Assembly: GCA_913055675.1 (NCBI GenBank)
Contig: CAJXKY010000014.1
Location: forward strand, 1-54,601
From: an uncultured Halanaerobiales bacterium
GTDB taxonomy: Bacteria > Bacillota > Halanaerobiia > Halanaerobiales > M55B127
DNA: 54,601 nt
Direction: 5' to 3'
Position 1 is the first letter of the stretch. Each line of letters starts with the position of its first letter. Both the position numbers and the translations under genes were made by a program. This document shows positions 39,281-48,196 of this stretch, piece by piece. The notes beneath the pieces were generated by a model. That model searched no databases and had not been told where the DNA came from. It saw nothing but the letters and a program-made list of their open reading frames with translations.

Positions 39281-40456
39281 TTATAGAAAATCATTTATTC
39301 TATCTACTGTTTTAGTTACTGCGCCTCTTTCTCCCATTCTGTTTTGTCCAACTTCACTTCTTTTTTTATATTCTGTATCATCCTCTAAAAGTTCGATTAT
39401 GGAATATGCAACATTAACAAAATTTCTGTCTACAAATTTAACTCCATCTCCTAAAAGCCTTTTTTGATCTGCGGCAAATTCATAATCAAACTGAGCTCCA
39501 GTTCCAGGAAAGGTCACTACAGGTTTACCAAGTCCCGCAGCCTGTTCATTAGCAGTTCCAGCCATTCCTAAAAATAAATCTGCTTGATCTAATACGTCAC
39601 CAAACCCGTTATAAATTATGTGAATTTTACTTAAACCTCGTGGTGAATTTATATGTAGTTTAATATATTTATCATTTACTTCTTTTATATTCCAATCTAC
39701 TTTACCTAATTTACTTTTTAAAGCAGCAATTGAAAAATTACCAGCTACCGCTACTAAAAATTCATATTTTCCTTTTTTAAGTTTTTCTAATTCCTCTATT
39801 ACTTTAATGAAATCCAACATATTATCATAAGCTTCTTCTCTACTACCAGGTAAAATACCTATTTTAATACTATCAGGACCAAGTCCAAAATCAATATTTT
39901 TAATTTCAAAACAATCCATCATTAAATTACCATTGAATTCAACGTTAATTCCATTTTTTCCTAAGTCATCTGTTGTTTTTTGATCTCTAGGTAAAACCAA
40001 ATCAGCATATTTTTTCATAAGATACTTCTCAATCTTATAATGCCCATTAATATATTCTGACTTTGCAGTAGGGATAAAAATAATATTACCACCTAAAAAC
40101 AAACCGGTTAATAAAAGAATATATACATCACCTATTACTATTGATAAGTCAGCCTTTTTTTTCTGTTTTCTTAGTTCTTTAATTTGCTTGAATGTATTAA
40201 CTAACAATCCTGATTTTATATCTGTAAATAGATTTTGCCAGCTATTTCTGGCAAACCCTCCGCTCGGTAGAGACTCTCTTGGACCCAATATTTCTACAGA
40301 TAAGGTTTCAAAGCGATTACCTTCACCTACTATTGGTAGCACCGATATATTTAAATTCTTGTTGCTTTTTTCTAAAAGCACCTTTATTAACTTAGAACTC
40401 ATTAGATCTTCTCCGTGACCATTACTGATAAACATTAAATTTTTTTTATTATCCAT
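39281..40456 (-). CDS. lipid-A-disaccharide-synthase-related glycosyltransferase
   Basis: Encodes 391 residues in a GT-B fold. SNGHGEDLMSSKLIKVL is the N-terminal acceptor motif of the LpxB-related family, GILPGSREEAYDNML is the middle signature, and GMAGTANEQAAGLGKPVV lies at the donor site. True LpxB joins UDP-2,3-diacylglucosamine and lipid X; this divergent group has no proved substrate. The frame is open to 40510, but AGGA at the right distance and the motif position favour ATG 40456. It follows the ABC exporter by 4 bases, implying functional coupling. Confidence 0.85.
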   Translation of the reverse strand: MDNKKNLMFISNGHGEDLMSSKLIKVLLEKSNKNLNISVLPIVGEGNRFETLSVEILGPRESLPSGGFARNSWQNLFTDIKSGLLVNTFKQIKELRKQKKKADLSIVIGDVYILLLTGLFLGGNIIFIPTAKSEYINGHYKIEKYLMKKYADLVLPRDQKTTDDLGKNGINVEFNGNLMMDCFEIKNIDFGLGPDSIKIGILPGSREEAYDNMLDFIKVIEELEKLKKGKYEFLVAVAGNFSIAALKSKLGKVDWNIKEVNDKYIKLHINSPRGLSKIHIIYNGFGDVLDQADLFLGMAGTANEQAAGLGKPVVTFPGTGAQFDYEFAADQKRLLGDGVKFVDRNFVNVAYSIIELLEDDTEYKKRSEVGQNRMGERGAVTKTVDRINDFL

Positions 40457-40460
40457 ATAA

Positions 40461-42185
40461 TCATTCCTGTTCAAATTGGGATTTATATAATCTATAATAA
40501 TATCCTTCATTATTTAAAAGCTGCTCATGATTTCCCTCTTCCACAATTTCTCCTTCTTCTATAACTATAATTTTATCGGCATTAATAATTGTAGAAAGAC
40601 GATGCGCAATTACGAATGTAGTTCTATCCTTTATTAACCTCTCTAAAGCTTCTTGAATTAAGGACTCCGATCTTAAGTCCAAAGAAGAAGTAGCTTCATC
40701 TAAAATTAAAATCTTATGATCAGTTAACAAGGCGCGCGCTATAGAAATTCTTTGTTTTTGACCTCCCGAAAGGGAAACCCCTCTTTCGCCCACTTCAGTT
40801 TCATAACCATTATCAAAATCTACAATAAATTGATGTGCATTAGCTTTCTGGGCTGCATCAATAATTTCTTCCCTTGTTTTATTACTAGCTCCATAAGCTA
40901 TATTTTCTGCAATGGTTCCTTTAAATAAAATTGTATCCTGGGGTACAATTCCAATTTGTTTACGTAAAGAACTTAAAGTGACATTTTTAATGTTTATTCC
41001 ATCTATCCTAAGTTCTCCTGTATCAACATCATAAAATCGAGGGATTAAATTAACTAAGGTCGTCTTCCCTGCTCCACTATGTCCAACAAAAGCAACCATT
41101 TCTCCGGGATCTACTTTTAAGTTTATATTATCTAAAACTTTTTCTCCCTCATTATAGCTAAAGCTTATATCATCAAAAACAACCTCACCATCAATAGAAG
41201 GCATCTTTTCAGCATTTTCTTTTTCGATCACCTTTTCTTCAACACTTAACAAATCAAAAATTCTTTCAGATGCTCCTACAGCTTTCTGCATTAAATTATA
41301 ACTTTTACTTAAAATATTAATCGGACTTATTAATAATCCAATATAACCAATAAAGGTGATTAATTCACCTGTTGTCATTTCACCTCTTAAAACTTTGTGA
41401 CCTCCGTACCATAGAAATGCAGCAGCACCAACAGATATTATGAGTTCGACTATTGGAGTTATCGTTGCTTCAATTTGTACACCTTTAAGATTCTGTTTGA
41501 GTGTCCTATCATTTGCTTTAGAGAACTTTTTAATTTCCTTTTGTTCATTATTAAATGCTTTAACAATTCTAACTGCTGATAGAGTTTCCTGCAATATATT
41601 TGTAACATTACTCATTTCATTTTGTATTTTAGTACTTATAGATCTCATTTTAAAACCAAACTTGTTTATTACATAAGAAACCAACGGTATAATTAAAAAT
41701 GAAACCAAAGCTAATTTCCAATCTATGTATAATAAAAAACCTACAATTCCAATAATCATAATTGGTTGTAAGACCAAATTGGATAAACCATTTATTAAAC
41801 TGTTTTGAATCACATTTACATCATTAGTAACCCGGGACATTAAATCCCCTGTTCTTTGTCTTTCGAAAAAACTCAAAGACAACTTTTGTAAATGTTCATA
41901 TAAATCTTTCCTTAAATCTACAATTACATGCTGACTCATTCCAGAAATTAAATATTTCTGACCATAATTAAATACACCTTTTAAAAAGTACAGCAAAACT
42001 GCACTTCCAGCAATATAATTAAGTATTAATTCATTTCCACCGATTAAAACATCGTCAATTAAAAACTTAAATAACCAGGGAATTAATAAACCTATAATTC
42101 CAACTAAAACTAAACAAACAAATCCCCCAATCAATTGACTTAGATAAGGGCGCATATATCTAAAAAGTTTCTTATAAGTTTTCAA
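40461..42185 (-). CDS. MsbA-like ABC exporter (fused membrane and ATPase domains)
   Basis: Encodes 574 residues: six membrane helices (about 15-300) and an ATPase domain with VGHSGAGKTTL (Walker A), LSGGQKQRISIARAL (signature), ILILDEATSSLD (Walker B) and AHRLST (H-loop). Half-size exporters of this kind flip lipids such as lipid A or export drugs and peptides. The neighbouring LpxB-like gene and ligase favour a lipid-linked sugar as cargo. The start is TTG at 42185, 8 bases after GGAGG; an earlier in-frame TTG at 42200 overlaps that site. Confidence 0.88.
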   Translation of the reverse strand: MKTYKKLFRYMRPYLSQLIGGFVCLVLVGIIGLLIPWLFKFLIDDVLIGGNELILNYIAGSAVLLYFLKGVFNYGQKYLISGMSQHVIVDLRKDLYEHLQKLSLSFFERQRTGDLMSRVTNDVNVIQNSLINGLSNLVLQPIMIIGIVGFLLYIDWKLALVSFLIIPLVSYVINKFGFKMRSISTKIQNEMSNVTNILQETLSAVRIVKAFNNEQKEIKKFSKANDRTLKQNLKGVQIEATITPIVELIISVGAAAFLWYGGHKVLRGEMTTGELITFIGYIGLLISPINILSKSYNLMQKAVGASERIFDLLSVEEKVIEKENAEKMPSIDGEVVFDDISFSYNEGEKVLDNINLKVDPGEMVAFVGHSGAGKTTLVNLIPRFYDVDTGELRIDGINIKNVTLSSLRKQIGIVPQDTILFKGTIAENIAYGASNKTREEIIDAAQKANAHQFIVDFDNGYETEVGERGVSLSGGQKQRISIARALLTDHKILILDEATSSLDLRSESLIQEALERLIKDRTTFVIAHRLSTIINADKIIVIEEGEIVEEGNHEQLLNNEGYYYRLYKSQFEQE

Positions 42186-42205
42186 TTTAAATACCTCCAA
42201 AAAAT

Positions 42206-42234
42206 ATTATATAATATAATTACTATAACCTCAA
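42206..42234 (-). promoter_or_regulatory. candidate promoter of the exporter-glycosyltransferase-ligase operon
   Basis: TTGAGG (42234-42229), 17 bases, TATAAT (42211-42206) on the minus strand. The leader would be only about 14 bases long, with the Shine-Dalgarno sequence at its 5' end, so an alternative start site is possible. Confidence 0.4.
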
Positions 42235-42241
42235 TCATTAA

Positions 42242-42270
42242 TTGAATTTACTCACTTGATAATATATAAT
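42242..42270 (+). promoter_or_regulatory. promoter of the family 2 glycosyltransferase
   Basis: TTGAAT (42242-42247), 17 bases, TATAAT (42265-42270), about 38 bases upstream of the ATG. It faces away from the exporter promoter. Confidence 0.6.
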
Positions 42271-42308
42271 TATTAAAAATTATTAGTATTTACAGGAGTG
42301 TTTGTATT

Positions 42309-43208
42309 ATGGAATCAAAAAAACAAATAAGTATTGTAATTCCTACTCGAAATAGAAAAAATATATTAAAAAAATGCCTTAAATCTTTAAATAAACAAAG
42401 TATCAGTAATAATAAATATGAAATAATTGTGATCGATGATGGGTCAAACCAAGATAATAAAACAATGATTGAGTCTCTAAATTTAAAACCTGATATTATA
42501 TATCGCTATCAAAACCATAGTGGACCAGCTAAATCCAGAAATAAAGGTATTAATTTGGCTAGTGGTACATATATCATCTTTATTGATGATGATATAATTG
42601 TAAATGAACAATTTGTAGAATCTCATTTGAGCAAACTATTAAACAATCATAATGTAATTGTTCATGGACCAGTTATTCATACAAAAGATTTAGATAACCC
42701 TACAACTGCTGAAAAGAAAATTAGTGACTTTAGTACTGCCTTTTTTGCAACCGGCAACGCTTCAATTAAAAAATCTTATTTAATTGAAGCTGGTTTATTT
42801 AACGAAAGATTTTATGAATATGGATGGGAAGACCTAGAATTTGGTAAGAGATTAAAACAGCTTGGTTTGAAAGCAATTAAAGCTGAAAATGCTGTAGGTT
42901 ACCATTTGAAATATCATTTTTCTCCAAATCATATAAAAAACATAAAAGAAAAAGAAAGGAAACGGGGTAGAATGGCAGTCTTATACCATGATATCAACCC
43001 AAGACTTTCAGTTAAATTATCAACCCTTTATTGGAAACCACTTATATTAATCCTTGAAATGTTAACTATTGGCAATTGGCCTAAAAGCAATTTCACAAAA
43101 AAATTAATCAACTTTTCTTACAAAAACAATCTAAAAAGTTTACGTAAATTTATAGTTTACTTTGTTAAACTAGACTCTTATCTTGAGGGCTTAAAAGAAG
43201 GATACTAA
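42309..43208 (+). CDS. family 2 glycosyltransferase
   Basis: Encodes 299 residues. The GT-A fold is marked by SIVIPTRNRKNILKKCL, IIVIDDGS, and the metal-binding FIDDDI; YGWEDLEFGKRL is the downstream catalytic ED motif. It probably adds a sugar from a nucleotide donor to a surface polysaccharide. It is the only plus-strand gene in the envelope block, is very AT-rich and Lys/Asn-rich, and converges on the LpxB-like gene 43220-44431 with 11 bases between stops. AGGAGTG precedes the ATG. Confidence 0.9.
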   Translation: MESKKQISIVIPTRNRKNILKKCLKSLNKQSISNNKYEIIVIDDGSNQDNKTMIESLNLKPDIIYRYQNHSGPAKSRNKGINLASGTYIIFIDDDIIVNEQFVESHLSKLLNNHNVIVHGPVIHTKDLDNPTTAEKKISDFSTAFFATGNASIKKSYLIEAGLFNERFYEYGWEDLEFGKRLKQLGLKAIKAENAVGYHLKYHFSPNHIKNIKEKERKRGRMAVLYHDINPRLSVKLSTLYWKPLILILEMLTIGNWPKSNFTKKLINFSYKNNLKSLRKFIVYFVKLDSYLEGLKEGY

Positions 43209-43219
43209 CATAAAAATAT

Positions 43220-44431
43220 TTAAAGTTCAGACAAAATATCATCTACAATTGTCTTGGCTGCCCCTTTATTTGTCTTTAAACTTTTTAAGTTTTCTTTTAA
43301 ACATTGAATCGACCCCTCTTCAGTTAGGTCAATTATTTTTTTTGAAAGAATATCAGAAGATAGTTCTCCAATCAATTCAGGAACTATTCTATCTTTTGCC
43401 ATAGAATTGACTATAGATATATACTCTCTGTCTTTAATTTTTTGGGGAATAATTTTGCTTTTAATCAAACCTCCAATATAAGGTATTTCACCAATCAGTC
43501 CTATTAATCCAGGTAAAGGTATTAATTGGGGTTCATTCAATGGAAGGATAACTAACATTGGAGTTTTTAACACAGCCAATTCTAAATTATTAGTACCAGG
43601 TATGGTTAAAGCAAAATCGGACTCACGCATAATACTATGTAAATTTTCTTCATAGATTTCGATTTCTATTGTTTTATCTATCAATAAAACGTTATCTTTT
43701 TTTATATATTCTACCTCACCCTCTATCCTTTTGCTTTTAAGAATTTTATTTAAATTGTTTGTATCCACAAAATCTGCTTTACTTAAGATATATTTGTATT
43801 TTTTTCTAGAATTATTAATTTTTCGAATAGTATTCAAAAATAATGGAAGAATATATTTGAATTCTTTTGGACGACTGCCCGGTAATAGATTTATTAGAAT
43901 TTTATCATCCTTTTTATCTATTAATTTTTTTGTATTCTCTTTACTTAAAGCAGGATTTATTGAATCAAACATTAGATTTCCTACAACTTTTAGTTTATTA
44001 GCAGAGACTCCCTCATTAATTAATTTATCATACATTTTTTCATTTGAAAGATAAAATTTCTTCACACTATTTGTAAAACCATAATCCCGTTCTGTATAAG
44101 AATAAATTGGATAACCCAGACGTTTTCCTAAAAATACCGCATGCATAAAATCTCCACCTAAAAAAAGAACAAAGCCGTTCTCAGTCGGTTTGAAATCCTG
44201 GGGTTTTTTGTTTAATAAAATATATTTTAAATATTCCCGACTATTATAAGTTTCAGTAACCCCCTCTATACTAGAGATTACTTTCCCTTCATTACCGCTT
44301 GAAAAAACACAAGGTGGGGTAAATACATAAATATTTTTCTCTATATTTAGTTGATTTAATTTTTTAACCACTGGTTTGACCCAGGCTGAAACTTCCCCTG
44401 GGCTGTTAGTGGTTAAAATAACATCAATCAC
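43220..44431 (-). CDS. second LpxB-like GT-B glycosyltransferase
   Basis: Encodes 403 residues. TTNSPGEVSAWVKPVV at the N-terminus resembles the acceptor loop of lipid-A-disaccharide synthases, INLLPGSRPKEF is the LpxB signature, and TIPGTNNLELAVLKTPMLV matches the donor-site region. It differs strongly from the LpxB-related gene at 39281-40456, so the two are not recent duplicates. Substrate unknown; a role in a lipid A-like or other glycolipid is inferred from family and context. It stands 31 bases from the cobC gene start side and may share its transcript. Confidence 0.78.
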   Translation of the reverse strand: MIDVILTTNSPGEVSAWVKPVVKKLNQLNIEKNIYVFTPPCVFSSGNEGKVISSIEGVTETYNSREYLKYILLNKKPQDFKPTENGFVLFLGGDFMHAVFLGKRLGYPIYSYTERDYGFTNSVKKFYLSNEKMYDKLINEGVSANKLKVVGNLMFDSINPALSKENTKKLIDKKDDKILINLLPGSRPKEFKYILPLFLNTIRKINNSRKKYKYILSKADFVDTNNLNKILKSKRIEGEVEYIKKDNVLLIDKTIEIEIYEENLHSIMRESDFALTIPGTNNLELAVLKTPMLVILPLNEPQLIPLPGLIGLIGEIPYIGGLIKSKIIPQKIKDREYISIVNSMAKDRIVPELIGELSSDILSKKIIDLTEEGSIQCLKENLKSLKTNKGAAKTIVDDILSEL

Positions 44432-44462
44432 TATAGATCATCCTTTATTTATTTAAACATTT

Positions 44463-45077
44463 TTAACTGTTATTTAAATGATGAGTACTGTTTATCAGTT
44501 TTAAAACGGGATAGTGATCATAAAACTTAATACGAGACACAGAAACATTATCCACTTCAATACTAAAAATTCTACTCAGTGGTAATTCTAATAAATAAGC
44601 AATGATAATTCTCACAATACCACCATGAGTGGCAATCAATATTTTATTATCAGCATTTTCATCTATTATTCTATCAATAGTTTTACCTACTCTTTCTTCT
44701 ACCTCTTTAATATGCTCACCTTCGGGAGGTTTACAACAAGTGGGGTCTTTCGCCCACTTTTGAGCCAAATCAGGATAATCTTCTTCTATTTCTGAAAAGG
44801 TCAAACCTTCCCAGTCTCCAAAATTAATCTCCATTAGATCAGCAATTGTTATTACATCTTTATTTTGATAATCAGCTATATTCTTAATTGTATGATAAGC
44901 TCTTTTTAAAGTGCTGCTATAGATTGCATCAAATTCTTCACCTTTAAGAAAATTATATAACTGTTCAGCCTGGGATTTACCTTTTTTATTAAGTTCTATA
45001 TCCACTACTCCCTGATAGCGTGAATTCCTATTCCATTCAGTTTCTCCATGTCTAACCAAAACCAAGTTAGTTGGCAT
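44463..45077 (-). CDS. cobC: histidine phosphatase, probable alpha-ribazole phosphatase
   Basis: Encodes 204 residues of the phosphoglycerate-mutase-like superfamily. The phosphate loop is LVRHGETEWN, the partner motif is ATHGG, and YSSTLKRAYHT fits the family. Its location beside a cobalamin nucleotide-loop cluster supports CobC, which removes the phosphate from alpha-ribazole phosphate or adenosylcobalamin 5'-phosphate. A general sugar-phosphate phosphatase or phosphoglycerate mutase is the alternative. It has its own promoter and follows the btuF terminator. Confidence 0.75.
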   Translation of the reverse strand: MPTNLVLVRHGETEWNRNSRYQGVVDIELNKKGKSQAEQLYNFLKGEEFDAIYSSTLKRAYHTIKNIADYQNKDVITIADLMEINFGDWEGLTFSEIEEDYPDLAQKWAKDPTCCKPPEGEHIKEVEERVGKTIDRIIDENADNKILIATHGGIVRIIIAYLLELPLSRIFSIEVDNVSVSRIKFYDHYPVLKLINSTHHLNNS

Positions 45078-45112
45078 AATTACACCTTCTTATATTAATG
45101 TTTTCTTATACT

Positions 45113-45141
45113 ATTATAATTGATAAACTATACTATATCAA
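45113..45141 (-). promoter_or_regulatory. promoter of cobC
   Basis: TTGATA (45141-45136), 17 bases, TATAAT (45118-45113) on the minus strand, near-consensus, about 36 bases upstream of the cobC ATG. Confidence 0.7.
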
Positions 45142-45180
45142 TAATAATTACAATTAAATAGGTTAAATTTTATAAAATGT

Positions 45181-45212
45181 AAAAAAGACTCCTACTTTAT
45201 ATAAAGCAGGAG
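45181..45212 (-). terminator. intrinsic terminator of the cobalamin operon (after btuF)
   Basis: On the minus strand CTCCTGCTTT, loop ATAT, AAAGTAGGAG (one G-T pair), then TC and six T. It lies about 30 bases after the btuF stop. Confidence 0.88.
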
Positions 45213-45242
45213 CCGATTGATATATTTTTGATTTTTTTGTTT

Positions 45243-46187
45243 TTAATTCATGATTTCATTTACTTCTTCTGTCAGTTCAGGAAATATTGCTTTAGTCATT
45301 AACGCTAAACCTTTTACCAGTCTCGGAGATGCTCTATTTAAAATATCCTGGTCAATAACATATACTCTATCATTTTTTATAGCACTTATAGATTGATATT
45401 GTGCCCTATTTTTAATCTTCTCTTTGGAAACTTCCCTGTCTGCACTATGAGGAGTTGAAATATATACCTCTGGATCTTCTATAAGTAGCTTTTCTAAATT
45501 ATATTGTGGCCATTGCCCTTCAGCTAAACGTCCGATGTTAATGCCTCCAGCCATATTGACCAGATCATCAATAAAATTATTTTTACCTGCAGTATATAAA
45601 GGATCATTCCAGATTTCATAAAATACTTTTCGTTTCTTATTATTTTCTAAATGATCTTCAACTAAATTAGTCATTTCACCTATCTTGATATACATTTCGG
45701 TTACTATCTCTTCACCTTTTTCTTGATTTCCTGTCAGTTTAGATACAGTTTTAATATTTTCAATTGCCATATCCACACTGTTTGCACTAAAACCTGCTAC
45801 TTTTACATTTAATTCCCTTAATCTTTCAATTGTCTCCATTTTATTTACAGATGAAGCAATTACAACATCAGGTTCCATAGTAATTATTTTTTCAATATTG
45901 GGTTCTGTGATAGAACCTATTATTTCTACTTCTGTAGCTTCCTGAGGATAATCAGCAAAATTTGTAACCCCTACAACATTTTCTCCGGCTCCTACTGCAA
46001 AAAGTACTTCTGTCATATTAGGAGAAAGTGATATAATTTTGGTTGGTTTTTCTTCCAGGGTAAACTCATTATCAAGACTATCAGTGATAGTTACTGGAAA
46101 TTCCTGAGCTATAACCCCTGTACTGATTAATAATAAAGAAATAATTAAAATTAGTGACATTAAATTAATTCTTTTTTTAAATTTCAT
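45243..46187 (-). CDS. btuF: cobalamin-type substrate-binding protein with cleavable signal peptide
   Basis: Encodes 314 residues: a signal peptide (about 1-28, ending GVIAQ) and a TroA/BtuF fold with PTKIISLSPNMTEVLFAVGAG and a long backbone helix. The context of cobalamin genes makes a corrinoid the likely ligand; a heme or siderophore is the alternative. There is no lipobox cysteine, unlike most monoderm Bacillota binding proteins, so it is probably a free periplasmic protein, as expected in a diderm cell. No btuC/btuD transporter genes are in the window. Confidence 0.85.
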   Translation of the reverse strand: MKFKKRINLMSLILIISLLLISTGVIAQEFPVTITDSLDNEFTLEEKPTKIISLSPNMTEVLFAVGAGENVVGVTNFADYPQEATEVEIIGSITEPNIEKIITMEPDVVIASSVNKMETIERLRELNVKVAGFSANSVDMAIENIKTVSKLTGNQEKGEEIVTEMYIKIGEMTNLVEDHLENNKKRKVFYEIWNDPLYTAGKNNFIDDLVNMAGGINIGRLAEGQWPQYNLEKLLIEDPEVYISTPHSADREVSKEKIKNRAQYQSISAIKNDRVYVIDQDILNRASPRLVKGLALMTKAIFPELTEEVNEIMN

Positions 46188-46211
46188 TTTATTCCTCCTC
46201 GTATAATATAA

Positions 46212-47297
46212 TTAGTTATTTATAATGAATAAGCTTTTTAAGTGTTCTAAAAGCTTATTATTATCTTTTCTACTTTTAACAGCAATTCTGATATAATTTT
46301 GATCTAATCCCTTATAATTACTACAGTTTCTTATTAAAATTCCCTCTTTTGCTAAGTTTTCATAAACTTCTGTAGAGGTAAAATCAGTGCCTTTTAAATC
46401 AATAAATATATAATTAGCATTTGGATAATATACTTCGATATTTTCAAACTTTTTCAGTTCTTTATATAAGAAAAGCTTTTCGTTATAGATAGCTTTTTTT
46501 GTTAACTTTATATACTCATCCTGTTTTAAAATTATTTCTCCGGCTTTTTGGGCTAAAACATTCACATTCCAGGGATCTTTAAACCCATTCATCTTCTCAA
46601 TCAAGCTTGGCGTACCAATTCCAAAACCTAATCTTAAACCTGGAATTGCAAAAAACTTCGTTAATGACCTTAATATAAATAATTTATCATATTCTTTCAA
46701 TAAACTTTTAGCAGAAATATTTCTCTCTACAAAATCAACAAATGCCTCATCAATTACAGTGAAAATATTATGCTTTTCATTATGCTTTAAAATTTGTTTT
46801 ACCTCTTTTTTTGAAATGAACTTCCCAGTAGGATTATTAGGGTTACACAAAAAGAATAAATCTATATTATCAGTAAGTTCAGCTTTCAACTTTTCAATTT
46901 GTAAATCAAACTGGTATTCTTTTTTTAAATAATGATATTCGATTTCACTATTTACGGTTTTTAAGGCTTTCTCGTATTCAGAAAATGTGGGAGCATATAT
47001 TAAACTCCTTTTAGGATTAAGGGCTTTAACCAATATATATATTAATTCAACCGCCCCATTACCAACAATATAATTTTCTTTTTTAAATCCATATTTCTCC
47101 GACAACTTTTTCTTTAGTTTTCCAGAATTTACTTCAGGATATTTAGTAATTGACTCTAAGTTATCTTTCAACCTACTATATACGTCTGGTGGAGGTCCTA
47201 CAAAATTAATATTTGCACTAAAATCTATTATGTTATCTGAATGAAGATTGTACTTTTTTGCAACACTTTCTATATTACCACCGTGTTTTTGTTTCAT
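46212..47297 (-). CDS. cobD: threonine-phosphate decarboxylase (PLP enzyme)
   Basis: Encodes 361 residues of the fold-type I aminotransferase family related to histidinol-phosphate aminotransferase. The start HGGNIESVAKKY is characteristic of CobD, CNPNNPTGKF and IDEAFVDF bind PLP, and SLTKFFAIPGLRLGFG carries the Schiff-base lysine. It makes (R)-1-amino-2-propanol phosphate for the nucleotide loop of cobalamin. It lies next to pduX, which supplies L-threonine phosphate, making the assignment firm over HisC. Confidence 0.9.
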   Translation of the reverse strand: MKQKHGGNIESVAKKYNLHSDNIIDFSANINFVGPPPDVYSRLKDNLESITKYPEVNSGKLKKKLSEKYGFKKENYIVGNGAVELIYILVKALNPKRSLIYAPTFSEYEKALKTVNSEIEYHYLKKEYQFDLQIEKLKAELTDNIDLFFLCNPNNPTGKFISKKEVKQILKHNEKHNIFTVIDEAFVDFVERNISAKSLLKEYDKLFILRSLTKFFAIPGLRLGFGIGTPSLIEKMNGFKDPWNVNVLAQKAGEIILKQDEYIKLTKKAIYNEKLFLYKELKKFENIEVYYPNANYIFIDLKGTDFTSTEVYENLAKEGILIRNCSNYKGLDQNYIRIAVKSRKDNNKLLEHLKSLFIINN

Positions 47298-47314
47298 ATT
47301 AAATTACCTCTTTT

Positions 47315-48187
47315 TTAAATAATTTTATATCCCCCATTAATTATTCTTGTGTTGAATAAATAATTTAATTTGGGGAAGTTTCTTTTTATTTTACCAATTA
47401 TTTGTTCCGAAAATCCTTCGTTTTTCATCATGATACCAATCACAGTTCCACTGTGAGCTGTATTAACACCCAAAAATCCTTTTTGTAACTTTAATGTGTT
47501 AATAAGTTTTATCAAACCAGGTTTGTTTATAATATTTTGATTGGCAATACTACTTATTGTAGCTCCTTTACCAATCAACTTTTTATCTTTGGTTTTTATT
47601 CCTTTTTTAACTAATCTATATGCATTTTTAACCATCTTTGCTTTATGCCTATTTAAATTTTTTAAATCATTTCTAGAATTAAAACTTATAGTGTCAACCC
47701 CACCCCCATAGTCAAAAACCAATAAAGAAATTGGCTCTATTTCACCTATTCTTTCTTTTTGTTTCCCCTTTAGATGATCAAACATTACAATTCCATCCAT
47801 AAAGGTAGCATCAGAAGGTTCAACTTCTAATGCTATTTTTGTAATGAGGTCAAGCTCCACTTTCTTATCCAAGAGTAAAATAGTAGCAATCATTGCTCCA
47901 ACAATATCGGCAGTAGAACTTCCCATTCCTTTTGCTTCTGGTAACTCAGCATTTATTTCAACTTTAAGGCCTATCTTTTGAAATCCATAATAAGACAACA
48001 ACTTTAATAATGCCTGTTTAGTCTTATACTTATTCTGATCAATTAAAATGTTATTATTAGATCTTATTTCACTCACATGGATTGTATTATATACTTCGAT
48101 AGGACAACTTATTAAGAAATTACTCTTATTTAAATATCCCTGCACTAATTCACCACAACTACCTGGTATTTTTACTGTTTTTCCCAT
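47315..48187 (-). CDS. pduX: L-threonine kinase (GHMP family, PduX)
   Basis: Encodes 290 residues. The N-terminus VKIPGSCGELVQGYL is the PduX signature, and LPEAKGMGSSTADIVGA is the GHMP ATP-binding motif. It phosphorylates L-threonine, the step before CobD. Neighbouring cobD and cobS genes confirm the pathway. AAGGAG sits 4 bases before the ATG. Confidence 0.9.
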   Translation of the reverse strand: MGKTVKIPGSCGELVQGYLNKSNFLISCPIEVYNTIHVSEIRSNNNILIDQNKYKTKQALLKLLSYYGFQKIGLKVEINAELPEAKGMGSSTADIVGAMIATILLLDKKVELDLITKIALEVEPSDATFMDGIVMFDHLKGKQKERIGEIEPISLLVFDYGGGVDTISFNSRNDLKNLNRHKAKMVKNAYRLVKKGIKTKDKKLIGKGATISSIANQNIINKPGLIKLINTLKLQKGFLGVNTAHSGTVIGIMMKNEGFSEQIIGKIKRNFPKLNYLFNTRIINGGYKII

Positions 48188-48196
48188 ATTTACTCC

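Noticed and set aside
44463..45077. Assignment as phosphoglycerate mutase
   Set aside because: Length and the neighbouring cobalamin genes favour alpha-ribazole phosphatase, though the reaction is not proved.
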